Assembly (NCBI GenBank): GCA_958296065.1
Contig: CATQHX010000043.1
Span: 1-61,550, forward strand
Origin: Vicinamibacterales bacterium
GTDB taxonomy: Bacteria; Acidobacteriota; Vicinamibacteria; Vicinamibacterales; UBA8438
DNA: 61,550 nt
Direction of reading: 5' to 3'
Position numbers and translations under genes: made by a program. The stretch's first letter is position 1, and every line of letters begins with the position of its first letter. Positions 49,226 through 58,199 of the stretch are shown here, one piece after another. The notes beneath the pieces were generated by a model. That model worked only from the letters and a program-made list of their open reading frames with translations, did no database searches and was not told where the DNA came from.

Positions 49226-49241
49226 CCGTGCACCCTGACCC

Positions 49242-49928
49242 ATGCGACTCTCCATCATCATCCCGGTCTTCAACGAGCGCGCAACGGTTCTGACCGCGCT
49301 CGATCGTGTCGAGGCAGCCCGAGCCGACGCGGAACTCATCGTGGTCGACGACGCATCGACGGACGGCTCCTGCGAGGCTGTCGCCGAGCGAGCCCGAGAG
49401 CCCGAAAGCCGGATCACGCTGCTGAAGCACTCGGTCAATCGCGGCAAGGGGGCGGCTCTGGCCACCGGAGTGGCTCGGGCAGCCGGCGAGTACGTCCTCT
49501 TCCAGGATGCGGACCTGGAGTACGACCCCGCCGACTACCACGTCCTGCTGGCGGTCGTGGACAGCCGGGGAGCAGCCGCGGTCTACGGCTCCCGCTTCGG
49601 CGCCGCGCGGCCGAAGATGTCCGTGCGGCACCTGATTGGGAACCGGCTGCTCACGAGCCTGACGAATCTCCTGTACGGATCGGACCTCACCGACATGGAG
49701 ACGTGCTACAAGCTGATTCGGCGGGACCTGTTTCAGGAGCTTGGGATTACCTGCACCCGGTTCAACGTCGAGCCCGAGATTACGGCCAAGCTGCTGAAGA
49801 GGAGCGTCACGATTCACGAGGTGCCGATCAGCTACGAGGGCCGGAGTTTCGCCGACGGCAAGAAGATCTCGTGGGTCGACTTCGTGTCCGCCGTATGGAC
49901 GCTCGTGCGACTGCGCTTCCTCGGCTGA
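49242..49928 (+). CDS. Family 2 glycosyltransferase (dolichol-phosphate-mannosyltransferase-like)
   Basis: This 228-residue enzyme has the GT-A opening MRLSIIIPVFNERATVLTAL, the nucleotide-binding ELIVVDDASTDGS, a metal-binding DxD-type motif in LFQDADLEYDP and the acceptor-side block LTDMETCYKLIRRDLFQELG. It resembles polyprenol-phosphate sugar transferases that make lipid-linked sugar donors on the cytoplasmic face. No C-terminal membrane segment or GtrA-like domain is attached. It ends 12 nt before the convergent aldehyde dehydrogenase gene. The sugar cannot be told from sequence. Confidence 0.92.
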   Translation: MRLSIIIPVFNERATVLTALDRVEAARADAELIVVDDASTDGSCEAVAERAREPESRITLLKHSVNRGKGAALATGVARAAGEYVLFQDADLEYDPADYHVLLAVVDSRGAAAVYGSRFGAARPKMSVRHLIGNRLLTSLTNLLYGSDLTDMETCYKLIRRDLFQELGITCTRFNVEPEITAKLLKRSVTIHEVPISYEGRSFADGKKISWVDFVSAVWTLVRLRFLG

Positions 49929-49939
49929 GTCGGGCCTCG

Positions 49940-51649
49940 TCAGCGCTTCAGGAAGACCCCGTGCGGCTCCGCGAGATCGCGCGCCGCCGGCGTGACTATC
50001 GTGCGCTCGCCAATGACGATCGGCCGGGACTCGCGGATCGCGGCGCGGACATCGTCCTCGCAGACGAACGGGACCGGTGATTCGTCACCGGGCACCGGCG
50101 CGCGAGATCCGGACTCCGAAGAGGATGCATTCCGGGAACGCGTCCCGCTCGGGTCGTCCAGCAAGGCCGCAACCCGATCGGCCACCAGCCGCGCATCGAG
50201 GCCGTCCGACAACCGGTTCGAGCCCTCGGCCGAGTCCGAGTCCCTGACCTCCCGTGCTGCGAGATCAGCGGCGGCCTGAGACGCCGTACGAGTCTCGTAT
50301 GCCAGCCGCTTGACGTTGAGCAGGTGCTGTGGCGAGATGTTGTCCGATGTGACGTTGCCTCCATAGCCGCCGCAACCCAGGGTCATCGACGGGTCCAGCC
50401 CGGTCGTCATTCCGATGGAACCGAGAGTGGCCGGCGTGTTGACGACGATGCGGAACGCCGGCTTTCTGAGAGCGAACTCGTGTATTACCGACTCGTCCCG
50501 CGAGTGGATCGCCATCGTATGGCCCAGACCGCCGTACCTCAGGATCTGCCGGCACCGCTCGCAGCCTTCCCGCCAATCCTCCACCACGTAGTACGACAGG
50601 ACCGGACAGAGCTTTTCGATGGAAAGCGGGTAGTCCCGGCCTACTCCGTCGAGCGGAGCGATCAGCGCACGCGTCCCGTCCGGCACCCTCAAGCCGGCCC
50701 GCTCCGCAATTTCGAGGGCGCTGCGACCCACGAGATCCGGATGGGGAAGGCGTTGCGGGGTAATCAGGACCCTGGCCAGCGCGTCCGCGCCCGCACGGCC
50801 GAGGAAGTGCCCTCCTCGAGCCGCGAATTCGCGACGGATCTCCCCGGCGATTGCCGCGTCCACCACGACGGAGTTCTCCGACGAGCAGAGGAGTCCGTTG
50901 TCGAAGGTCTTGCCGACCAGAATGTCGCGTACGGCTTTCGCTACGTCGGCGGAACGTTCCACGTACGCCGGTGCGTTGCCCGGACCGACGCCATAGGCCG
51001 GCTTGCCGGCGGAGTAGGCGCTGCGCACCAATCCCATGCCCCCCGTGGCGAGAATCACCGCGACCCTCGGATGACGCATCAGTTCCTGCGTGCCGGCGAT
51101 GGTCACCGAGCGCATACAGGAGACGGCGCCGGCCGGCGCACCGTGGGAGCGGGCGGCGCTCTCCAACAGACTCACGGTCCGGTTGATGCAGTCGGTTGCC
51201 GCCGGGTGCGGGCTGAGCACGATCGCGCAGCGTGCTTTCATCGCGATCAGCAACTTGTAGATTGCGGTAGAGGTAGGGTTCGTCGAGGGCACGACGGCGG
51301 CGACCACGCCGAACGGCTCGGCAATCTCGACGACCCGCCGCTCATCGAGGCGCCTCAGCACCCCGACCGTCTTCATCGGCCGGATGAACTCGTACACGGT
51401 GCGGGCGGCGAACAGGTTCTTGCGAACCTTGTCCGCCCGCACACCGAAGCCTGTCTCTTCAACGGCGGCGGCGGCAAGCTCCTCGGCGTGGTCCGCGGCC
51501 GTTTCCGCCATGGCCGCGACGATTCGATCGACCTGCTCCTGACCGAGCTCCGCCAGCGCGGACTGGGCGCCATGCGCGCGCACGGCAAGGCGGCGCGCTT
51601 CCTCGGCGGAGCGCCGATCGAGGTTGGACAACGCGTCGGTCTCAGCCAT
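49940..51649 (-). CDS. Microcompartment-associated CoA-acylating aldehyde dehydrogenase with extra C-terminal domain
   Basis: This 569-residue protein has the PduP/EutE/AdhE-type dehydrogenase at about residues 15-460. Blocks are FGVVAAVVPSTNPTSTAIYK, ILATGGMGLVRSAYSAGKPA, YGVGPGNAPAYVE, the catalytic cysteine in FDNGLLCSSENSVV and GGYGGNVTSDNISPQHLLN. It would convert an aldehyde to acyl-CoA with NAD. After KRLAYETR a charged, probably disordered linker leads to a C-terminal block (VCEDDVRAAIRESRPIVI...TIVTPAARDLAEPHGVFLKR). That block resembles the LTPSAREL segment of EutT-like microcompartment proteins and may aid encapsulation or partner binding (inference). It lies 44 nt downstream of the BMC-H gene. 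No clear Shine-Dalgarno precedes the ATG. Confidence 0.9.
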   Translation of the reverse strand: MAETDALSNLDRRSAEEARRLAVRAHGAQSALAELGQEQVDRIVAAMAETAADHAEELAAAAVEETGFGVRADKVRKNLFAARTVYEFIRPMKTVGVLRRLDERRVVEIAEPFGVVAAVVPSTNPTSTAIYKLLIAMKARCAIVLSPHPAATDCINRTVSLLESAARSHGAPAGAVSCMRSVTIAGTQELMRHPRVAVILATGGMGLVRSAYSAGKPAYGVGPGNAPAYVERSADVAKAVRDILVGKTFDNGLLCSSENSVVVDAAIAGEIRREFAARGGHFLGRAGADALARVLITPQRLPHPDLVGRSALEIAERAGLRVPDGTRALIAPLDGVGRDYPLSIEKLCPVLSYYVVEDWREGCERCRQILRYGGLGHTMAIHSRDESVIHEFALRKPAFRIVVNTPATLGSIGMTTGLDPSMTLGCGGYGGNVTSDNISPQHLLNVKRLAYETRTASQAAADLAAREVRDSDSAEGSNRLSDGLDARLVADRVAALLDDPSGTRSRNASSSESGSRAPVPGDESPVPFVCEDDVRAAIRESRPIVIGERTIVTPAARDLAEPHGVFLKR

Positions 51650-51693
51650 TGCGGAGGAAACGCCACCCGCCGCGCAACGCAAGACCCGGATTC

Positions 51694-51981
51694 CTAGCGC
51701 GCATCCTCGGCCGCGGGCAGAATCTTCTCGACCTCGTGGTGAGGCCGTGGAATGACGTGCACCGAAACCAGTTCTCCGACGCGACGGGCCGCCGCCGCGC
51801 CGGCGTCGGTCGCCGCCTTGACCGCCCCTACGTCGCCGCGGACCATTACGGTTACGTAACCGGCGCCGATGTACTCCTTGCCGATCAGGAGCACGTTCGC
51901 CGCCTTGACCATCGCGTCGGCCGCCTCGACGGATCCGACGAGGCCCTTGGTTTCGACCATGCCGAGCGCTTCGAGCGTCAT
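51694..51981 (-). CDS. Bacterial microcompartment hexameric shell protein (BMC-H)
   Basis: This 95-residue single-BMC-domain protein ([73 protein letters not shown]) is of the PduA/EutM/CcmK type. Such proteins form hexagonal tiles with a central pore; the loop KEYIGAGY occupies the usual pore position and lacks the GGS of PduA. A strong GGAGGAG precedes the ATG. It forms a two-gene unit with the aldehyde dehydrogenase. No pentamer (EutN/CcmL) or tandem-domain (BMC-T) gene is in the window, so a closed shell would need genes elsewhere. Confidence 0.95.
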   Translation of the reverse strand: MTLEALGMVETKGLVGSVEAADAMVKAANVLLIGKEYIGAGYVTVMVRGDVGAVKAATDAGAAAARRVGELVSVHVIPRPHHEVEKILPAAEDAR

Positions 51982-52083
51982 GCGGTTCTCCTCCCGCGCG
52001 CCGCGCCGTGCACCGGCGGCGCGAAACGACCGGCAACCTGGCACATTGCCGGAAAATCCCGCAACACGTTAGCATGAGAGGAT

Positions 52084-52965
52084 ATGCGTCTTACGAATTC
52101 ATCCGCAGGCCGGGCCGTGGCCGCGGTTGCTGTGCTCCTCGTCGCGTGCGGCTGCACGGCGGCTCCTCCGCCCGTTGCCACGGTCTCGGTGGGCGTCGAC
52201 CGGGCAGCCGTGCCGCTGGGCGCCCCGCTCCATCTGCAATTCCGTTTCAACGTCGCGCCCGATCCCGGGGACGCCTTGACCGAGGACTACCAGGTCTTCG
52301 TGCACTTCCTGGACGACCAGGGGGAAATGCTGTGGACCGAGGACCACGACCCTCCGGTGCCGACCTCGGCGTGGCAGCCGGGCCAGACCGTCGAGTACGA
52401 GCGGCGCGTGAAGATCCCGATGTATCCCTACATCGGCGAGTCGGTGATCGCGGTAGGGCTCTATTCCGCGGTTGACGGCGCCCGTGTGCCTCTCGCGGGA
52501 ACCGATCTCGGCCAGAGCGCCTACCGCGTGGCGAGCCTTCGGCTCGAGCCGCAGCACGAGAGCAGCTTCATCACGTACGAAGAGGGCTGGCACTCGGACG
52601 AGTTCAGTGGCGATGGAAGATTGCGGTGGCGCTGGACCAGCGGCCGCAGCGTTGTCTCGTTCAGGAATCCCAACCGCGACGCACGGTTGGTGCTGGAGCT
52701 CGACGGCCGCCCGGACTTGTTCGATTCCCCGCAACGACTGTCGCTCGCGGTGGCAGACCGCGTGCTTCGAGAACTGGAGATCGATACCAGCGAGGTCATC
52801 TATCTCGTCGAGGAGATATCCGCGGCCGACCTCGGGGAAGAAGACTTGGTCGAGCTGGAGCTGCAGGTCGCTCCGACCTTCGTGCCGGCAGAAATCGACA
52901 GCGCGGCGCGGGACACCCGAGAACTGGGTCTCCGCGTCTTTTACACTTACTTTGAGCCGCGCTGA
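52084..52965 (+). CDS. Predicted lipoprotein of unknown function
   Basis: This 293-residue protein has a lipoprotein signal (AVAAVAVLLVACGC), with the lipid-attached cysteine probably Cys22. The mature part has a beta-sandwich-like domain (LHLQFRFNVAPDPGDALTED, YQVFVHFLDDQGEMLWTEDH) and a second domain, REDUCED to beta-strand patterns, from about residue 165 (FITYEEGWHSDEFSGDGRLR). I do not recognise a named family, though two-domain proteins of this kind often accompany membrane glycosyltransferases. The start is preceded by GAGAGGAT. A possible promoter, TTGCCG with an 18-nt spacer to TAGCAT, ends 8 nt upstream of the ATG. It is divergent from the BMC-H gene. Confidence 0.8.
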   Translation: MRLTNSSAGRAVAAVAVLLVACGCTAAPPPVATVSVGVDRAAVPLGAPLHLQFRFNVAPDPGDALTEDYQVFVHFLDDQGEMLWTEDHDPPVPTSAWQPGQTVEYERRVKIPMYPYIGESVIAVGLYSAVDGARVPLAGTDLGQSAYRVASLRLEPQHESSFITYEEGWHSDEFSGDGRLRWRWTSGRSVVSFRNPNRDARLVLELDGRPDLFDSPQRLSLAVADRVLRELEIDTSEVIYLVEEISAADLGEEDLVELELQVAPTFVPAEIDSAARDTRELGLRVFYTYFEPR

Positions 52966-53030
52966 CCGGGAGTAGCGGAGGGTCGCCGATCGTACTCCGC
53001 TGCGGGCGCGAAAACGCTTCGAACAAGAAC

Positions 53031-53762
53031 ATGCGACAAACAGGCTGGAAAACGGTACTGAAATGGGGGGCGGCGCTCGGTTGCGCGGCAGCGATGCTGG
53101 CATGCGCCTGGGTGCCGGTTGCATTCATCGTCAACGGTGGGTTCCACGACTTTGGTCAGCGGGCGGCGTCCATCCTCGACCTTGCTCGCCGAACCGCGCC
53201 GGTCCTGCCCGCGGCCCAGCTCGATGCTTCGGCCTTCCTCAACCCGAGGCTTGTTCCGGCTTTGGAATCGGAGCGAATCGAGCTTGACGAGCCGGAGCCG
53301 GCCCGCAGTCGCACGCGCGGCGGGTCTTCGGTGCGGCACCTGTCCCCGGACCTGTCGCGACGCCCATACGCGCATCTGGTCGAGTCGGCTGCGGAGCGTC
53401 ACGGCGTGGACCCCCGACTCGTGCACGCATTGATCGAAGTGGAATCCGGCTACCGCGCGGACGCAGTCTCGGTTGCCGGCGCCATGGGCCTGATGCAGTT
53501 GATGCCAGTTACCGCGAAGCGCTACGACGTCGCCGACCCGCTGGATCCGGAAGCCAACATCGACGCGGGCACACGTCACCTGCGCGGACTGCTCGACGAG
53601 TTCGGTCCGTTGTTCGCGCTCGATTCGCTGGCCGCGTACCACGCCGGCGAGTCGGTCGTCCGGCGGCACGGGGGAATGCCGCCCTACCCGCAGACCCACA
53701 GGTTCGTACGCCGTGTCCTGGATGTCCTGCTGTCGCAAACGGGTTGGGGCGGTGGCGACTGA
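53031..53762 (+). CDS. Lytic transglycosylase (SLT domain)
   Basis: This 243-residue protein has an N-terminal membrane or signal segment (ALGCAAAMLACAWVPVAFIV). A low-complexity linker leads to an SLT domain from about residue 120. The catalytic glutamate is in LIEVESGYRADAVS, followed by GAMGLMQLMPVTAKRYDV, the family's GxxGLMQxMP motif, then ANIDAGTRHLRGLLDEFG and LAAYHAGESVV. It cleaves peptidoglycan glycan strands to anhydromuropeptides. It lies just ahead of the secretion-like operon (11 nt before the F gene), and such enzymes often open the wall for pilus or secretion complexes. Confidence 0.9.
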   Translation: MRQTGWKTVLKWGAALGCAAAMLACAWVPVAFIVNGGFHDFGQRAASILDLARRTAPVLPAAQLDASAFLNPRLVPALESERIELDEPEPARSRTRGGSSVRHLSPDLSRRPYAHLVESAAERHGVDPRLVHALIEVESGYRADAVSVAGAMGLMQLMPVTAKRYDVADPLDPEANIDAGTRHLRGLLDEFGPLFALDSLAAYHAGESVVRRHGGMPPYPQTHRFVRRVLDVLLSQTGWGGGD

Positions 53763-53773
53763 TCGATGCACAG

Positions 53774-54982
53774 ATGGAGTTTCGCTGCCGCCTGGGAACC
53801 GACTCCGGTGAGATCCTGGAACGCATCCGCGTCGCGGACAACGAGGCCAGCCTGCGGCGGGAGCTGGAGCAGGATGGCTACTTCCTGCTGTCTCTCCGGC
53901 GGCGAGGTTCGTTCCAGTGGTCGGGGGTTGATTTTCCAGGGAATCGGCGCCCCGGAGCACGGGATTTCACCGTCTTCAACCAGGAGCTGGCGGCCCTCCT
54001 CAAGGCCGGCATGCCGTTGCTCCAATCACTCGACATCCTTCGGCAACGGACCGATCAGCCGGTTCTGAAGACGATCCTGGACGATGTCCACGAGCAAGTA
54101 CGTGGCGGGACAGCGTTGTCCGACGCGTTCGGGAGTCACGGAGATCTCTTTTCCGGGGTCTATACCGCTTCGCTCCTCGCAGGTGAGAAGAGCGGGACCC
54201 TGGAGGAGACCCTCCGGCGCTACGTCAGCTACGCCAAGATCATCAGCGACGTGCGCCGGCGGACCCTCTCGGCCCTGATCTACCCCGCCATCCTGCTGGC
54301 CCTGTCGGGTGTCGTCGTCGCGATTATCGTTGTGCGCGTCGTGCCGGAGTTCACGAACTTCTACGAATCGATGGGCGCGACGTTGCCGTTGGCCACGCGT
54401 GTCCTGACCGGTGTCTCCGCCTTCGTCACCGGGTACTTCTGGCCGATCGTGCTCGCGGCGGGAGCCCTGGCGGGTGGCGGGTGGGCCTGGACCCGCCAGC
54501 CGGGTCGCGGCGCGCAACTCGATCGCCTCTTGCTCAGGCTGCCGTTCATCGGCAATGTAGCCAACCGTTTCTCGACGTCGCAACTGTCGCGAACTCTGGC
54601 GACCCTGCTCGGTGGAGGGATTCCGCTCGTCGACGCCCTCGAGGTGACCGCGCGTTCGGTCGGCAACCGCCATGTCTCGCGCCACCTCGTAGCCATAGCG
54701 CGGGAGGTGCGCGAGGGCGGGTCACTCTCCATGTCCATGCGCACGTGCGGGCTCTTTCCGCCCGTGGCGGTGAAGATGGTCGAGGTGGGGGAATCGACCG
54801 GCGCCCTCCAGGACATGCTGAACGCGGTGGCCGACTTCTTCGACGAGGAGATCGAAACCACGCTGGGACGGTTCATGACCCTTGTCGAACCGCTGTTGCT
54901 GGTGATCATGGGCATCGTGATCGCCGCGTTGCTTCTGGCGTTGTACTGGCCGCTCCTGCAACTCGGCGCCATCGCCTCATGA
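53774..54982 (+). CDS. gspF: Type II secretion/type IV pilus inner-membrane platform protein (GspF/PilC)
   Basis: This 402-residue protein starts with a short N-terminal domain and has two T2SSF repeats (FTVFNQELAALLKAGMPLLQSL and FSTSQLSRTLATLLGGGIPLVDAL). Three membrane segments are seen (ALIYPAILLALSGVVVAIIVV, YFWPIVLAAGALAGGGWAW, LLVIMGIVIAALLLALYWPLL). It is the inner-membrane base on which the ATPase acts. The ATG at 53774 was chosen for typical length. Its stop overlaps the gspE ATG (ATGA). F preceding E is the reverse of the classic gspE-gspF order. Confidence 0.92.
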   Translation: MEFRCRLGTDSGEILERIRVADNEASLRRELEQDGYFLLSLRRRGSFQWSGVDFPGNRRPGARDFTVFNQELAALLKAGMPLLQSLDILRQRTDQPVLKTILDDVHEQVRGGTALSDAFGSHGDLFSGVYTASLLAGEKSGTLEETLRRYVSYAKIISDVRRRTLSALIYPAILLALSGVVVAIIVVRVVPEFTNFYESMGATLPLATRVLTGVSAFVTGYFWPIVLAAGALAGGGWAWTRQPGRGAQLDRLLLRLPFIGNVANRFSTSQLSRTLATLLGGGIPLVDALEVTARSVGNRHVSRHLVAIAREVREGGSLSMSMRTCGLFPPVAVKMVEVGESTGALQDMLNAVADFFDEEIETTLGRFMTLVEPLLLVIMGIVIAALLLALYWPLLQLGAIAS

Positions 54983-56643
54983 TTGACCATCGCGTACCCG
55001 CGGCCGCACCGGCGGACACGGAGGCCCGCCCCGCAGAGGATGACCCCGCCTCGACGGTCGTCGCCCGCGCGGAAGTCGCGCGTGCCCGCGCTCTCGCCCG
55101 GCGCTATCGGCTGGAGTACGTCGACATGGAGCGTTACTCCATCGACCAGGACCTCCTCCGGTCGATTCCCGCCGATCTGATGCTGCGCTACCGTTTCGTG
55201 CCCCGGCGCCGGACCGGCGAGACACTGGAGATCGTCGTTTCCGATCCGACGAACCTTCCGATGATCGACGAGCTCGCGCTCCTGCTCGGGGCGCCGGTCG
55301 CCGTCACCGTCGGAACGCCGTCCGCCATCGAGTCGCTCCTCACGCGGAGCGAGAGCTCGCAACGAGTGCTCGACGAAGCTACCGAGAGCTTCCAGCCGCA
55401 ACTGCTGCGCGAGGAGGACACGGCGGAGGACAGCCTGACCGTCGAGCGCCTGACCAGCGACATCAGCCCGGTAATCAAGCTGGTCGACTCGATGATCTAC
55501 ACGGCCATCCAGCGGCGGGCGAGCGACATCCATGTCGAGACCCAGGACGACGCCCTGCACGTGAAGTACCGCATCGACGGCGTACTGCAGTCGGCGATGC
55601 GGCCGATAGGCAAGCAGTTTCACGCCGCGGTTCTCTCCCGCATCAAGGTGATGGCGGAGCTCGACATCGCTGAGAAGAGAGTGCCCCAGGACGGACGCTT
55701 CAAGCTGCGGCTGCCTGGCAAGACCATCGACTTCCGGGTGTCGATCATGCCGAGCATCCACGGGGAGGACGCGGTCATTCGCATTCTCGACAAGGAATCG
55801 ATCAGCGAGCAGTTCCGGGAACTCCGGCTCGATATCCTGGGATTCCCCGCGGACGAACTCAAGCGCTTCCGCCGCGCAATCGCGGAACCGTACGGCATGG
55901 TGCTGGTGACCGGTCCGACCGGGAGCGGCAAGACCACGACGCTCTACGCCGCCCTGGCCGAGATCGCCTCGTCGGAAGACAAGATCGTCACCATCGAGGA
56001 TCCGGTCGAGTACCAGCTCCGGGGGATTACGCAAATCCCGATCAACGAGCGCAAGGGGTTGACGTTTGCCCGCGGCCTCCGATCGATCCTGCGCCACGAT
56101 CCGGACAAGATCATGGTGGGGGAGATCCGCGACCCCGAGACGGCGCAAATCGCGATTCAGTCGGCGCTGACGGGCCACCTGGTCTTCACAACGGTCCACG
56201 CGAACAACGTGATTGACGTCCTGGGCCGGTTCCTGAACATGGGCGTCGAGGCGTACCAGTTCGTCTCGGCTCTCAACTGCGTGCTCGCGCAACGCCTGGT
56301 CCGCACGGTCTGCCGGGAGTGCAGACACCCGGTGACGATTCCGGAGGACGAGTTGCGCGAGGCCAGGCTCGACCCGCGGGTCGCGGCCCGCCATACCCTG
56401 TACGAGGGCGGCGGATGCATCGAATGCGGTGGGACAGGCTACCGCGGCCGGACCGCGATCTGCGAGCTCCTCGACCTTACGGACCACATTCGGGAGCTGA
56501 TCCTCGGCCGTCGCCCCACGTCCGAAATCAAGCAGGCCGCGCGCGACGCCGGGATGCGGTTCCTTCGGGAGTCCGCCGTCGAGCAGGTATTGCAGGGACG
56601 CACGACCCTGCATGAAATCAACAAGGTCACGTTCGTTGCCTAG
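54979..56643 (+). CDS. gspE: Type II secretion/type IV pilus assembly ATPase (GspE/PilB)
   Basis: This 554-residue ATPase has an N-terminal GSPII_E domain (about 25-125). The C-terminal core has RRASDIHVE, Walker A VTGPTGSGKTTTLY, the Asp box (EDKIVTIEDPVEYQL), Walker B IMVGEIRDPETAQ and the His box TGHLVFTTVHANN. Two CxxC pairs (VCREC and GCIECGG) form the zinc site of GspE/PilB proteins. It powers pseudopilus or pilus assembly from the cytoplasm. It is translationally coupled to gspF. The downstream PilM-like gene overlaps its 3' end by 32 nt. Confidence 0.95.
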   Translation: MIDHRVPAAAPADTEARPAEDDPASTVVARAEVARARALARRYRLEYVDMERYSIDQDLLRSIPADLMLRYRFVPRRRTGETLEIVVSDPTNLPMIDELALLLGAPVAVTVGTPSAIESLLTRSESSQRVLDEATESFQPQLLREEDTAEDSLTVERLTSDISPVIKLVDSMIYTAIQRRASDIHVETQDDALHVKYRIDGVLQSAMRPIGKQFHAAVLSRIKVMAELDIAEKRVPQDGRFKLRLPGKTIDFRVSIMPSIHGEDAVIRILDKESISEQFRELRLDILGFPADELKRFRRAIAEPYGMVLVTGPTGSGKTTTLYAALAEIASSEDKIVTIEDPVEYQLRGITQIPINERKGLTFARGLRSILRHDPDKIMVGEIRDPETAQIAIQSALTGHLVFTTVHANNVIDVLGRFLNMGVEAYQFVSALNCVLAQRLVRTVCRECRHPVTIPEDELREARLDPRVAARHTLYEGGGCIECGGTGYRGRTAICELLDLTDHIRELILGRRPTSEIKQAARDAGMRFLRESAVEQVLQGRTTLHEINKVTFVA

Positions 56644-57604
56644 CAGCCTCTTGCGCTCGCTGTTCACGACGCCGGGTCCGTCGGTGGCGGTGTCCATCGC
56701 TGCCGGCTACGTAGCGGCGGTTCAGATCGAGAACGGCCGCAACCGGACCGCGGTGTGCGGTCACGCGCGGGCGGCGCTGCCGGAGGGGGCCGTGCGGCCG
56801 GCTGTACTTGGCCCCAATCTGGCGGACCCGCCCGCGGTCGCGGACGCCGTCGACGACGTGCTGGGCCAGCTTCCGAGTCGCCCGCGAAGGATCGCTCTGC
56901 TGCTGCCGGACGGCGCCGCGAAAGTGTCGATAGCGCGCTTCGCCACAGTGCCGACCCGTGCTGCGGACATGGAGGAGATGATTCGCTGGCAGGTGCGCAA
57001 GACCGTGCCATTCAGCGTGGACGACGCGCAGGTGGCCTGGAGCCGGGGCCGGCTGACGACCGGCGGGGAACAGGAGTTCGTGGTGGTCCTGGCCCGGCGC
57101 GCGGTGGTAGAGGAGTACGAGCAGGCCTGCGTGGCGGCCGGAACGCACCCGGGGCTGGTCGAGACGTTGAGCTTCAGTCTGATGCACACGGCGGTGGCGC
57201 ATGGCGCAGGCGACGGTGGCGTGGATTGGCTGCTTGCGCGCATCGGACCCGCATCCAGCACCCTGGCCGTCGTGCGGGGGCGGCACCCGCTGATGTTCCG
57301 CACCGTCATGGCGGACGGTGAGGCGTTGGGCGACCTCGTGCACCAGACGGCGATGTACTACGAGGATCGCCTCGGGGGCGGCGGTTTTTCGTGCGCTCTG
57401 GTGGCGGGTGATGCCACCGCGTTGGACGGAGTCGACGCGGCGCAGCGGGTCATCGCCGATCGTCTCGCCGTCACCGTCGAACCGATTGCGGCGCGGATCG
57501 CCCCGTTGGTGCCGGAGGATGCCTGCCTTGATCCGGTTGCGCTCGGCGATATCGCCGCCTCGATCGGGGTACTGCTGCCGGAACCCAAGGCCATCCGGAC
57601 ATAG
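56612..57604 (+). CDS. pilM: PilM-like actin-fold assembly protein
   Basis: This 330-residue protein resembles PilM/GspL cytoplasmic domains: the opening SVAVSIAAGYVAAVQIENG, RRIALLLPDGAAKVSIARFATVP, EEMIRWQVRKTVPFSVDDAQVAW and an ATPase-fold C-terminal half. PilM binds the N-terminus of PilN at the inner membrane and links the platform to the ATPase. The ATG at 56612 overlaps gspE by 32 nt; a TTG at 56633 would give a shorter overlap and the same core. No membrane segment is present, as in PilM and unlike GspL. Confidence 0.85.
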   Translation: MKSTRSRSLPSSLLRSLFTTPGPSVAVSIAAGYVAAVQIENGRNRTAVCGHARAALPEGAVRPAVLGPNLADPPAVADAVDDVLGQLPSRPRRIALLLPDGAAKVSIARFATVPTRAADMEEMIRWQVRKTVPFSVDDAQVAWSRGRLTTGGEQEFVVVLARRAVVEEYEQACVAAGTHPGLVETLSFSLMHTAVAHGAGDGGVDWLLARIGPASSTLAVVRGRHPLMFRTVMADGEALGDLVHQTAMYYEDRLGGGGFSCALVAGDATALDGVDAAQRVIADRLAVTVEPIAARIAPLVPEDACLDPVALGDIAASIGVLLPEPKAIRT

Positions 57605-57614
57605 AGTGCCGAGA

Positions 57615-58199
57615 ATGAACCTGGCTACGCGTCCCTTCTACAATGACCGCGCCGTGCACCTGGCACTGACGGGTGTCGGGGTCATGGTCTTCGCAGTGCT
57701 CGTGCTCTTCGGCATGCGTCTCGTCGACCTGTCGCGCACGCACCGTTCGCTTACGCTGCAGGCGGAGGCGGCGGAGCGCGAAACGGCTGCCGTTGCGACG
57801 CAAACGGCACGTCATGAGCGCGCCGCGCCCACCGCTGCGCTGGAGGCGTTGACCGCCGCGGCGGAAGAGGTGAACCGGCTCGTAGAACGACGGATCTTCT
57901 CCTGGACGACCTTCTTCAACATCATCGAGCAGACCCTGCCGGCCGACGTAATGCTCACGGCCGTGCGTCCGGATGCCGACGAACGAGGGACGATCGTCGA
58001 TCTGGCGCTGATCGGCCGTAGCGTGGCCGACATCGAGGAGTTCATCCGGCGACTCGAAGGGACCGGCGCCTTCGCGGACGTACTGGCCCGGCAGGGCGAG
58101 CTCAACGATGAGGGCATGTACCGCGCGCAATTGCGAGGGCGTCTGGTGCGAGTCGACGAAACCACGGTCGACGCGAACGAACCGGCAGGGGAGCCATGA
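57615..58199 (+). CDS. pilN: PilN-like inner-membrane assembly protein
   Basis: This 194-residue protein has a conserved cytoplasmic start (MNLATRPFYNDRAVHLAL), where PilN has its MxxxNL-type PilM-binding motif. One membrane helix (TGVGVMVFAVLVLFGMRLVDL), a coiled-coil stretch (about 45-90) and a ferredoxin-like periplasmic domain follow (DVMLTAVRPDADERGTIVDLALIGRSVADIEEFIRRLEG). The stop overlaps the next gene by 4 nt. Position after pilM and before a PilO-like gene supports the call. Confidence 0.85.
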   Translation: MNLATRPFYNDRAVHLALTGVGVMVFAVLVLFGMRLVDLSRTHRSLTLQAEAAERETAAVATQTARHERAAPTAALEALTAAAEEVNRLVERRIFSWTTFFNIIEQTLPADVMLTAVRPDADERGTIVDLALIGRSVADIEEFIRRLEGTGAFADVLARQGELNDEGMYRAQLRGRLVRVDETTVDANEPAGEP

